DNA from: Typha latifolia
Taxonomy: Eukaryota > Streptophyta > Magnoliopsida > Poales > Typhaceae
Length of the DNA: 64,000 nt
Direction: 5' to 3'
Assembly: GCA_019914945.1 (NCBI GenBank)
Contig: CM034102.1
Span: 16,481,501-16,545,500 of the forward strand
Shown here: piece after piece, positions 24,317 to 35,347 of the stretch
Layout of the letters: every line of letters starts with the position of its first letter
Numbering within the stretch: the first letter of the stretch is position 1
Translations under genes and position numbers: made by a program
The notes under the pieces: generated by a model
What the model saw: only the letters and a program-made list of their open reading frames with translations
Database searches by the model: none
What the model was told of the DNA's origin: nothing

Positions 24317-24730
24317 CATCATAAGACAACTGGACAGTCTTAATTCCTGAATGGAGTAAATGTTTCTGAACATTTTCTCTGAACTTTTGATGAGCACCCT
24401 ATAAGTCCAATGCAGGTACCAAATTTTGTTTGTTTAAGGTATTATCATTTACCTTTTGCAAGATGAGCTTCTATGTACTTAATTTACTGTTTTTGCAGGG
24501 AACTTTTGTCTGTGTACATAAGGCTATATTCTTTAAACTGAGAAGGTATCCATCCTCCTTATGAAGTACCACTAAAACTTCCCATATATATATTATGCTT
24601 AAGAAACAACAAAAGATTGAGGTTACATTTCTTGTTTATTGCTAAGTAACTGGAGTGTTAGGTTAGTAGCAAATAGTGTTCTCCTTGTAGGGGTCAAAAT
24701 GAATTGATTTTGCTTGGGTCTGGCTTCGGA

Positions 24731-24990
24731 CAAAGCAGGCCTGACAACCTATAAAATACCCACTAGACATTTTGTTGGGGGTTGGTTAAAAATATTCTAC
24801 TATTAGGCAAAGCAGGCCTGGCCTGAACCAGATGCAACCCGCTAGTGGTTCAGGTCTAAACCTATAAAATACCCACTAGATAGTTTTATCAGGGTTTGGT
24901 TACAAATACTCTACTATTAGGCAAAGCAGGCCTGGCCTGCACCAGATGCAACTACTAGTGGTTCAAATCTCAAACCTGCTAAGTACTCAG
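24731..24990. repeat. imperfect tandem repeat, about 114-bp unit
   Basis: The word CAAAGCAGGCCTG recurs at 24731, 24808 and 24922. The last two start points are 114 bp apart, and the blocks CCTATAAAATACCCACTAGA and CTACTATTAGG each occur twice. The first unit is shortened. Confidence 0.75.
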
Positions 24991-27900
24991 TTGACAGTGT
25001 GTTAGATTGGGTTGGTTAAACAGGTCAAGCGTTAGAATTTGCTAAATCATATGTTTTAAGCATATTGCCATCAGATTAAGTCCTGCTAGCTTAGACTATC
25101 AAATATTAAGGCCTTCTGGCATTGACTTATCCAGACACAAGCCGACCTGCAGGTCACAATCTTATGACCTGATGACACTTGAGAATTGACCTTATGTTAG
25201 ACAAAGGTAGAGGTCATTAGAAAATGATCCATATTGACATCGATTTTTTTCTCTTAATTTGATATTAGCTTTTCACAATCCCAATGTGCAATTGATTGTA
25301 AATAAAATGTGTTAGGAGTTCTGTCAAAATTTTAAGAAAAGAGTTTTAAAATTGTAACACACACACACACAATCATGGAAAAGTGAAATGCCATTAAGTA
25401 AGTATCTTATTTAAGAATTATGATCCTTTTATCGTAAGCATCATGTCCAAGTCCAAGCAATGCTTTGCAAGGGTTTTTCTTTTGATTTAGTGAGTACTAA
25501 TTGGATGAACAATGACATAAAATTCCTATACATCAAGAAGTTAATCGGATGCCACTGTGACTCTGTGCAAGTCCGCTTTGTAGAAGTTAGAATTTGTCTG
25601 GTTCATAGTGGTAAAAGTGGAGGAGATGATTGTAGAATGTCCTAGTAAATGAATTAGTCTTTGGTCATGTAAAGCCTTTCCCCAGCAATGTCAGATCGCA
25701 GAAGAAATTTGAGATTGAGAAGGGTTTCACAGAAGGGTTGACAAGTTTCATGAGCTACTGTCAACATGAGGTCAACTATTGAACTACGTACAAGTTGGTA
25801 ACCAAATATTCAGGAGTGCCTGTCATGAAATCTGTATGGGCAGTTGGTTGGCAGACATCTACCTTATTAAATCAATTTGTGATCATACAATCAGAATGAT
25901 GAGTACTGTCTTTGATCCAAGGTCGTGTGTATATAGTAAAGCTTGTTGATTAAGGTATATACATTCTGTAAATCTTTTCAGGTATAGATTGGTCATACAT
26001 GAGCTGGGGAAAGGTAATCCTATAAAAAGTTAGATCTGCCCTTCTTTTCATCACATCACTCTTTGAAATCAATTTATCGCATGTCAAAGATAAGATATTG
26101 AATCTAGATCCCATTATTTGTCTGAACTGGATTTAGTGCATGGATGTAGAGAAATAATATAGGGAGTCCTTAGATTCATGTTGAACTTTTAATTCCATTT
26201 GGTCTGAGCTTCATGATAATGCATCCTTTTTCTTCAAAAGAATTTTATTTTTAATGATCGGTGCATTTCTTCACCACCCAGTTTCAATTGGTTATAGACT
26301 TGTAGTTCTCTCTCATGGTGCAACTTATGACTTCTTTTATCTCGATGCAGATGTATACTGCAGGATCACTTTTCTTCTTACTGGCGATTTAGCTGCAATT
26401 TTATTGTATTGGTGCTTGAGTGTAAATTTGCGGTGCAATAAGCAATGCTGTATATATATATATTTGTTCCATGGATTCAATAAGTATGACGTTAAGTTCT
26501 TTTATGAGTGATTCCTTTCTTTCGGAGCCCTGATGTCCTTGTGGTTGGCTTGAGAACATTTGATATTTATGCAAAAAAGAGGATGATGGGCTTTCTTTGT
26601 TCCCTCTTTACAATTGAAGCAGAGTCATCTCTTTAATCAACAAAGTCTTCCAATTGCTACTTGAGTTTCCCTTCTGAGTTAATCTTGGAAGTTTTTTGCA
26701 AGGCTGTTTTAGATCTGGCATTTGTGAGAATGCTTTTGTGATGGAATCTTTTTCTTTTTGGGCAAATTTCCACCACTAATCTCCGATTAAAATGTGCTTT
26801 GGTACCTTTCTTCACAGAGTATATATGGTCTTCATAGCTACTTCTCTGTCCGATTTATTGGTTGATTGGAGAGTATAACTGTTTTATCCCCGGTGCCTTG
26901 ATTGAATTGACATATGACTCTATTTTACCTTAATTTCTGTTTGTCGTAACTTTTTTAAGCTTAATGAAAGATGTGGATGACAAAATAGGATTGTCATGCT
27001 GATGTACTTGAAACAAGGAGCACGCCTATGTGTATGAAAAAGGTTCGACTTTTTCTCTTCCTCCATGCGTGTGTGTAACATGATTTCATATCCTATACGT
27101 TTGGAAAAGTTAACAGTTGCAAGAGATTTGACTTATGCTGAGTATTTTGTTTTGCCAAGGAAGAACTTTTTAGCCTCACTTTTTCCTTCCCCATTTTGTG
27201 GAAGGTTAAGATTTGGTAGGATTCGTTGTTTAACGAACTTAAATCACCTGGTTGAAATCGAGCCTCTCTTGTATCTCTAATGGGCCCAAAAAGAAAAACA
27301 AATTTCATTTGAAGTTTTATGAGTTGCTTCTATCCTTAGATTACCAAAACGACTGCTGAACTCCAATTGGAAAATTCTATGTATGTCTCCAAATTGATGT
27401 TATTTTGTTTTCCAGGGCTTTACTTATCTACTAAACCATTTCTGCCCACAACTTATAAACCAGTCATGGAATTTGCGTACTAGAATTCCTTTGAAGAAAG
27501 CTAGATATGCCCCTATATGGGAACTCTTAGGTGGTCTCCTTGGATTAGATTCTGGAACGCTGTTTATATAAGTGAAACATAGGAGACTCCAAAGAGAGGG
27601 CAAGGCATTCATGTGTCTAATCCATGGAGCCTATATCTCAAGTCCTATATATGCATTAAAATTAAATCTCAATATTGGATTTATGTAGACTTTTATTAAA
27701 TAAAGACAGTTGACTTGAAGCCGCGTGAAGACATTGGAGTAGTTTCATCTGAAGAGTTCAGAAGTCTTACGCCTTCCCGTGATGTGGAACTTGTTTGAAG
27801 AGTAGTAAATATTACTTTTCAAAATATGACTTCGGAAAGGTGGCAAGACATGTTCTTCAAGATTTTTTGACATCAGCTAAGTAGATTGTCTAATAGTTAC

Positions 27901-28129
27901 ACTTAGGCTTGCATCACATCGTAAGCAAGGAAGGACTTCGTTCCATTGCGGTTACGAGTCAACTTAGTATATATTCATAATTCTCAACAAAAAAAAATTG
28001 TATATATTCAGAGCTTGTAACTATAACAGCCAAAGATAAAGCTTACAGAAATATAATTTTTTTAATCCAAAGTATCTATCTGTAAGAGAAAAAAAAAGTG
28101 AAAAAGCTACAAAAGTTAATTTATTTAAA

Positions 28130-28290
28130 TTTTCTCACAACACACCAATCAACTCTAGTAGAGTTGGTAGGTACTTTATCCATGACCAAGGAGGTCAAGC
28201 CTAAACTAGGCAGCTAAAAGTTCGGTGGGGTCTCAATGCCTCTGTATCTAAGAATGTTGACCCTTTGTCCGGCCCATATCTAGTCTTCGG
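28130..28290. repeat. decayed dispersed repeat, copy B
   Basis: Shares ordered blocks with 7090-7290, including ATCAACTCTAGTAGAGTTGG and ACCCTTTGTC. It is somewhat shorter between the blocks. Class not assigned. Confidence 0.5.
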
Positions 28291-29108
28291 GCACATAAAT
28301 GATAAAAAAAGAAAAAAAAAATTTCATCACACTTGTTGATATGCTGCTGTCCCTCTCCTAGAACACATAAATAATTCATTTCACTTGTGCAAGACTACGT
28401 TCTAGGAGATTATTTTGATATTTTAGCTAGCCATAGTTTTCAAGCTAGCTACGATCATGTCATACAAAAGTCTCAAAATAAAGATCCATGAAATAACCAT
28501 AGGATTCTCCTTAATCAAGTGATCAAGTGTCCCTTTCCCTTAATCACCTGCCCGTGGATCTATGCGTCACTAATTAGATAATTAGACAGACGATTCTAAA
28601 TAGAGGTGGCCTGTCTGGTTCTTTTTCTGGTGACGATAGATGCACTTACTTAGATAAGAGTCAGTATTTTATGTTATCTTTTTCCAACCACCTATATATA
28701 TATATACTGACTAATATTCTGTTGATTAAAGTTAGCTTTATTAGTGAACTATTATTGTTGAAATATGGACGCTATGCACTATTTGGCACACTATTTGGCT
28801 TGTGTTAAATGAGTAAAACAAAGAAATAAAGAAGTGAATATTCCAGAAAAGTAGTTTGGTAGGGAGAGAAGCTTAGCTAGCTTGCAGCCAAAATCTCTCT
28901 CTCTCTCTCTTTCTTTTGTACTGTCCAAATTCCCTTGTCTTTGCCAAAGTCTATATATTTGGTAGAGTGGTTGACGAGTTAGCGTTCAATATTATTTGGA
29001 TCGTCTATATATCATCTCCATTTCCTATAATTAACTACTACCACACTTCTACTTATTAACTTGTCGTCTCTTTGTTCTCCAATAAAGAGTTTTTCTATGT
29101 AGCACTGC

Positions 29109-31994
29109 ATGGACTCAACCATGTCAAGGTTTTCATGGAGGTCTCTCTTTGCAGACTGCGTCGGCGAGAACCGTCGAATAATCCGGCCGAAGAAGGCCGT
29201 CGTCGCGACGAGGAGCTCAATCCCGCGGCTTTCGATCTCCGACCTGAGCAAATCGACAGGGCTGCTTTCGCCGGAGGACCTGTCGATATCGCTTGTCGGA
29301 TCGAACCTTTACGTGTTCACCCTCGCAGAGCTGAAGGTGGCGACGAAGAGCTTCTCCATGAGCAACTTCTTAGGCGAGGGTGGATTTGGACCAGTCTACA
29401 AGGGGTTTGTTGATGACAAGTTGAAGCCTGGATTAAAAGCTCAGCCTGTTGCAGTTAAGCTTCTGGACTTGGAGGGTGGCCAAGGACACAAAGAATGGCT
29501 GGTGAGAACAAGCTAATATTAGCTAGAGACATTGTGTTTTCTTTTCTTTTCCTTTTTTTTTGGTTATAAGTATGTACATGTATAGTTTCTAATATCTTAT
29601 CTTACTATAGATTTTTGAATTTTGATTGCATATATAGGCTGAGGTTATATTTCTTGGGCAACTGAGGCATCCCAATCTTGTTAAGTTGATTGGATATTGC
29701 TATGAGGATGAGCACAGGCTTCTAGTGTATGAGTTCATGGCCAGAGGCAGCTTGGAGAATCATTTATTCAAGAGTATGTTCGTTTTTATTTATTTTTTTA
29801 AATTCGCTATTGGTGGAAATTAAGGTTCCAAGTTTTTACTTGCAATCTTTATTCACACAAATTAATCCTAGTGGAAGAACTAAAGCTACAAATTAGGACA
29901 TGAATTAATTTTGGGAGGGACAATCACACAGTAGTTTGATACCTTGAACTGTTGCGAAGTAGATAGAAATGAAAGTAGCTTGCTTTATTTCTTTGTGTAG
30001 TTAGTACTTAGTCCACTATCTAAGATTTGACATCAGGTTGACAAGTGGTCACAAAACCTAAGCTGGAAAACTGCTGAATATATTGTATTTCATTGTGTTC
30101 TTTTGACTTAGTTGTTCTTATCAACCAATCCAATCTTATTGAATGAGGAAAGAAAAAAGGATCCTAATGATGGTCTTCTCCATAGTCTATATATTTCTAA
30201 GTTTTATTTGCAGTAGAAGAATAGAAGAATAAAATAGTGGTAAATTACTCAAGTTGGATCAGAGCACACATTCTTTTGTTTATAGGAAATTTATTTTTTA
30301 AAAAAATCTGATATCTTTCTTTTATTATTATTCAAACCCTACTGAATATATATTATTCGATCATCTATATTTTTGTTTAGCTAAGAATGCATAGAATACT
30401 TATTGCCTCTAAAAATAAAATAAAAATATTTAAAATACCGGCAATTAGACTTTAAAGTTGGGTTCCTCTTTTACTTTTACCTTTTAACTGTAAAAAAATT
30501 ATTCACATCAATAGAAGCTAGTATATTGTTTTTTAGGCTTTGGAAAAAAAAAAACAAATAAGTATCAAAAAATAAATACTAATATATTAAAATATGAATA
30601 ATAAAAAAATAAATAAAAGTGAAACGTAGAGTGTGATAAATTTCTCTTAATTTAATGATGTGTTGCAGGTGAAGTGAGAAAGCGTCCACCATCTAGAATC
30701 CAAGGTGTTATTTTTTAATTCCAAGTGGTGCAGCATCTACTATTCTACGTATGTAATCATAAAAGTTATAAATGCTATCCTACCTACATCACTTTGAACA
30801 AACTTTGAAATTATATAACATTAGGATTTCTCTATAATACCATCTAATAAGCTTAATCGTGGAGTTAATTATTATTATTAAACTATATCTTACTAATTAA
30901 TTCGCTTTCTTGCAGGATTCTTTGCACCATTGCCATGGTCAACACGCTTAAACATAGCAGTAGGAACTGCCAAGGGATTAGCTTTTCTCCACGAGGCTGA
31001 GAAGCCGGTCATCTACCGAGATTTTAAGGCATCAAACATCTTATTAGACTCGGTAAATATTCCATTAATTAGTCTCTCTCTTTTATTTTCTTGTTGGAAA
31101 CTAGAACTTTAGACTAGTCTTAAAGATGGCCAAGTTTGAACAAATTAAGTTTAGTCGATCTTTATTCTAATTGCACGTCAATCTTCCTAACTAGTAAAAG
31201 AAAAACTCCTTTAATTCTCAGGATTACCAAGCAAAGCTCTCAGATCTTGGACTTGCAAAGGATGGCCCTGAAGGAGATGACTCCCATGTCTCAACTCGAG
31301 TCATGGGAACAGAGGGTTATGCTGCACCTGAGTACATCATGACAGGTAAAAATTTTAAAAATTAAAAAAAAAAAAACTATATGTTTTACTTTTATTATCT
31401 CTAATCCTATCCTAATAGGAGAAATATGATAAAGAATATTTTATTAATTTTCAAAAATACTCGCAGACAACGGTCGGGGAGTGTTTTCGATAAATTTCTC
31501 ACAAGTTTACTATTAAATCTAATATAGTCTTCGACACTTTGGATACCATAATTTATCTGATCAAGAGATTTATGACATTAGGTCATCTGACTGCAAAGAG
31601 TGATGTGTATAGTTTTGGAGTGGTACTACTTGAGCTGCTATCTGGGAGGAGATCAGTGGACAAGAGCAAGCCAAGCAGAGAGCAAAACCTTGTGGATTGG
31701 GCTCGGCCATACCTAAACGATGCACGTAAATTGGCTCGAATTATGGACCCAAGTTTAGATGGTCAGTACTCAAGCGAAGGAGCTCAAAAGGCAGCGGCTT
31801 TGGCCTACCAATGCCTTAGCCAGAAGCCCAAGTCCAGGCCTCGTATGTCCGCCATTGTTGAGACCTTGGAGCCACTTCTGGCCATGGATGATGTGCCTCT
31901 GGGCCCCTTTGTTTACACTGTACAGGAGAGGGTGGAAGTGAAGGAGAAGGGAAGCAATCAGAAGGTGTGCAAGAAGAACTCATTCAGGAGATAA
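29109..31994 (+). CDS. receptor-like cytoplasmic kinase, RLCK-VII (RIPK/PBL-like)
   Basis: Ser/Thr kinase of the group that relays immune and developmental receptor signals at the plasma membrane; the sequence strongly resembles Arabidopsis RIPK. Exons: 29109-29501, 29638-29773, 30916-31052, 31222-31345, 31582-31994; 400 residues. Seen: [13 protein letters not shown] lead-in, glycine loop [12 protein letters not shown] at 88-99, VAVK Lys117, catalytic YRDFK with Asp212, SDLGLAK with Asp230, GYAAPEY, and [22 protein letters not shown]. The usual DFG is DLG here. The N-terminus MDSTMSRF lacks a Gly2 myristoylation site. The C-terminal tail is short and basic. Intron 2 (29774-30915) contains a splice-competent 36-nt in-frame segment, described separately. 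The stop codon is followed at once by A-rich DNA. Confidence 0.92.
30669..30704 (+). other. candidate 36-nt cassette exon in kinase intron 2
   Basis: Preceded by TTGCAG and followed by GTGTTA. It enters and leaves in phase 1, matching the flanking exons, and would add [12 protein letters not shown] between LFK and the FFAPLPW segment, also changing one junction residue from Arg to Gly. No stop is created. The constitutive model without it matches the kinase family better. Use needs transcript evidence. Confidence 0.35.
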
Positions 31995-33176
31995 AAAAAA
32001 AAAAAATTAAAAAAAAAAAAAATAAAAGATGCCATTTTAAGTGTACAAAAACTTTACCATCTTGGTATGTTCTTATTTATAGTCCACATTGAGATGTTGC
32101 CAATGGTGTATAAAAAAGTGGGCCAGGCCCAATTTGCTCATGGGTAAGTACATAATGGTTACATAAACTCTCATTTGGGAAGAGAAGAACAATCTCGCAT
32201 CAAGATCTTTTCAAACCTCTGCTTAGATTATGATCAGATGTTTGTTGTATATATATATATATATCATCTCAGATCAAGTGGGCTCTCACAAGGTAATTAC
32301 TTCCAAGGGAATCGCTTATTCTATTCTTCCAAGACTGCAACCCCCTGCTGCGAGCTACTGAATCATTTCAGTAGTACTTTTATTTCTGGGAAAAAGAAAT
32401 TAGTATATCTTCCCACTTCAGACTTCAGAGGCACAAATGCCAATCTTTGAATGGGTCCAGACCCCAGTAAATTAAGCAAAGATCAAAGCCCATTTGTGGC
32501 CTGACCTCCTCCTGTACAAACCCAACCCAGAGAGTTAGAAGAATTCCATGTAGAAAGATTCAAAAACCAATCTAAATATTTATAAATATATGTAAATATT
32601 TTAACCTTTGAATGTATGATTAGATGGGAAGCGACTAAATCCGAGCTAGCTCGGAGTGCTGTACTTGATGCGCTGGCACGCGTATCCGTCTCTCTCGTTC
32701 CAACCCTCGGAATTTTGTCCTACGTGCCATCATGGCCAACTGCAACAGACCCAGCCTACCTGGCCGCCACGTGTTCTCTGGAGTACATGTACTCCTAAAT
32801 AGTGAATACACTGAGCGAGAGAGAGAGAGTAGTCACCTCTGCCACCCTCTTCCTCTGTTCCTGGTCACGCCACGCCACGCCACGCCCCACTGCATGCCCA
32901 TATCTGGAAAGACCTCTGGTACCCCTCACCACCTCCTCCCACTCTCTCCTGTCATTACTTTCCCAAAACGGAAAACAAACGACGACCGCGGGGGGCAGCG
33001 GACAGCGGACAGCGGAGGCCCTCCAGTTTATTACGCGGCGGTGAGCTTCACCTCCTGTGCTCCCGTCCTCCGCCCCGGGCTTAACCACATTTTATATCGG
33101 ATATCTTCTCCCCTTATATTATTCTAGTTTTATCCCTCGGATAACCTATCCTATCCTTGTGTTGTCTCTGCTTATC
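31995..33176. other. spacer and promoter of the G-gamma gene
   Basis: A-rich start, then AT-rich DNA, then from about 32.64 kb a GC-richer promoter-like stretch with a CACGTG at 32768-32773, a CACGC pentamer run at 32866-32885, repeated GGACAGC words near 33000 and a TATA-like TTTATAT near 33092. No gene seen. Confidence 0.55.
32866..32885. repeat. (CACGC)4 repeat
   Basis: Four perfect pentamer copies in the 5' region of the G-gamma gene. Confidence 0.85.
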
Positions 33177-35347
33177 ATGGCGGCGGTGGGATCCGGCGCT
33201 CCGCCGCGACCCAAGTCGCCGCCGGAGTACCCGGACATCTCTGGCCGGCGGAGGTTGCTCGTGGCCGTCCAGGATTTGACCCGGGAGATTGGCTTTCTTG
33301 AGGTGATTGCCTCTCTCTCTCTCTCTCTCTCTCTATTTTTTTTTCCGAAATATTTGTCAGTTTGAAGTGGTTCTAGGAATAAGCTAGTGTGAGTTATGTG
33401 ATGAACTGATCACTATATGATGGAAGTTGATAGCAAGGGGTAATCAAATGTAGGTCGTTAAAGTTATTCTAGCTGCCACTTTGGTTGGAATTTTAGCTAT
33501 CATGGCAAGTTTCATTTTTGTGCAGGAGGAGTTACATTCACTTGAAGGACTACAACCTGCCTCCAGATGTTGCAAAGAGTACGTTATGTAGCTATTATGT
33601 AGCTATTCTTCCCCTGCCTCCCTTTGAAATTTTCACTTGATAGTGTTACTTTTTTATCTATTTGCTCTTTTCTAAAGGTTTACGCAAATTAGTGTGGATC
33701 TGTGTCCTTTCTCTATCCCAGTTTATACTGAAAGTGACTTCAATTTATAATCAGACAAGGAATTTGTACTGAAAGACTATTGGAATGTGCATAAAAGATT
33801 GAATTAATAGAAGTGGAAGTCAAATATGTTTCTAACCCTGACAATTTGGCCCTTAATATATATATATATATATATATATAAACAAGTTGAGTTGTTGGCT
33901 TTTCTATAATACTCCCTATAGAGTAAAGAGTAAACCTTCTCCAGTAGGGCATTTTTGTTACTTTTCTTTGGAGAAATTAGCAGGCTTGTGTCACAACTAT
34001 AAAGAACTTCGATTACTTCTTGCAGGGTGAACGAATTTGTGGGCACAGATCCAGATCCATTTCTAAAGCTGTAAGATTTTTCTACTTAACAGTTTATTTT
34101 GGAGGACAATTATTATTATATCTAATGCTTCTTCTTTTTTTCTGTCAAGCAGCACTGAGAAGCGAAATGAATCCTGCCACATCTGGAAGAGCTTTCGGTA
34201 CTTTTCTAGGTCCATCCTTGTCTTTATATCTGTGAAGTAATTAGATCAATTCTTAACATTTAGTAAGTTGCATGAAAGTGTAAAATGTATTGCTAGTGCT
34301 TAGTCAATTTGCGGTAACAAACCTCAAGGTGTATTTCATCATAGTGCATGAATATTATGGGAATGAGACTCTAAAATGAAATTATCATTAAATGCAATAA
34401 AGAGAATCCATAGACATTTTTTGCTTCCATTGAATCATTTCTATTGAAAGAGAGTTTGCTTCTAGCAATTGATGCAAGTTTAATTGAATATTCAGTGGTG
34501 ATGATGGGTTTGGTTGGTTTGGGTTTCCTTTAATTCAAACTCACGTCAAGGCAGTGACTTAATCAGATACCCAATGCATCAAGCAAGGTTGGTGATCTAC
34601 CTGTTTGTTGAGCATTAAGGGCTTGAAAGTACTTAATGTAAGATAAAACAAAGAGTTCCTGCATTTTGTTGGAGCCACATCCAATAGAATTTGCTATGTA
34701 GTTCTGTAACTTCTGTGTTTGTTTTAGCTACAGCCATTATAATCTAGCATTATTTTCCTTCATTATTATCCTTAAAAGGTGTCCTAGGAAAACCTATCAA
34801 TTGTTAATGCTTCTTACATTTTTGCCACCATATTGATGACTTTTTCTTATGCGTTTCTCCTCTTAAAACCATCATGCCTAATATTTCCTTTTATTTTTCA
34901 CATATTTACTTGCTTTCTTCTTACTTAGCCAACATTACACATCAATCCTTTCCTATATTCTGTAAATTATCTTCTTTGAACTTTGTTGTTACTGGTGCTT
35001 TAAGTGACTTAATTTTCATATGATAACATCTAAACAATTGACAAACCATTTGGAACAGAACAAGGCTGTGTTTCAACTTTTCATGGATTTGCTGCTCCAG
35101 TAGATGCTTACTACAGCTAAAAAGACCAAGCTGCTCCTCTGGACAACTAAAAAACTTATGTTGCCAGTGCCACTTTGGATGCCCCAGCTGCAATTGCTGT
35201 AAGTTCTATTGTTGCAAATCACATTGTAAACCCCCAAGTCTCTCATGTCCGGAATGCTCTTGTGGTTGCATTTGTTCTTGCTCAAAATGTACAGAAGTAT
35301 GTGCTTGCCCTAGATGTACTAATCCCTGTTGTATTCCCCAGTGTTAA
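33177..35347 (+). CDS. type C heterotrimeric G protein gamma subunit, Cys-rich (GS3/DEP1/AGG3 group)
   Basis: Gamma subunit that pairs with G-beta; members of this group control organ and grain size. Exons: 33177-33302, 33526-33578, 34026-34070, 34153-34197 (or from 34150), 35059-35347; 185 residues. Exon 1 has Pro-rich [12 protein letters not shown] and then [17 protein letters not shown]; exons 2-3 give [31 protein letters not shown], which is the gamma-like domain. Exon 4 gives ESCHIWKSF. The last exon has a short hydrophobic FNFSWICC followed by a tail with 28 Cys in about 95 residues, ending PCCIPQC. The tail is shorter than in rice GS3 (232) or AGG3 (251). All junction phases fit. Exon 4 has a NAGNAG acceptor. 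A CT repeat follows exon 1. Confidence 0.9.
33310..33334. repeat. (CT)n microsatellite in G-gamma intron 1
   Basis: CT run starting eight bases after the exon 1 donor site. Confidence 0.9.
33855..33880. repeat. (TA)n microsatellite in G-gamma intron 2
   Basis: Pure TA run within intron 2 of the G-gamma gene. Confidence 0.9.

Larger units (their letters stand above)
24317..29108. other. large spacer, no gene seen
   Basis: Begins with the 3' UTR region of exportin-T, where possible GT-AG pairs suggest it may be spliced. It contains a roughly 114-bp tandem repeat near 24.73-24.99 kb, a short CA run at 25357-25371 and a decayed repeat at 28.13-28.29 kb. The final 200-300 bp hold the kinase promoter and a CT run near 28895-28910. 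Open frames such as 26254-26511 have no recognisable product. Confidence 0.55.

Noticed and set aside
26254..26511. 85-residue open frame with aromatic and hydrophobic content
   Set aside because: No family resemblance, no splice context, AT-rich spacer; expected by chance.
32732..33127. 131-residue open frame in the G-gamma promoter
   Set aside because: Low-complexity His/Pro/Thr content driven by CACGC and GA repeats; non-coding 5' region.
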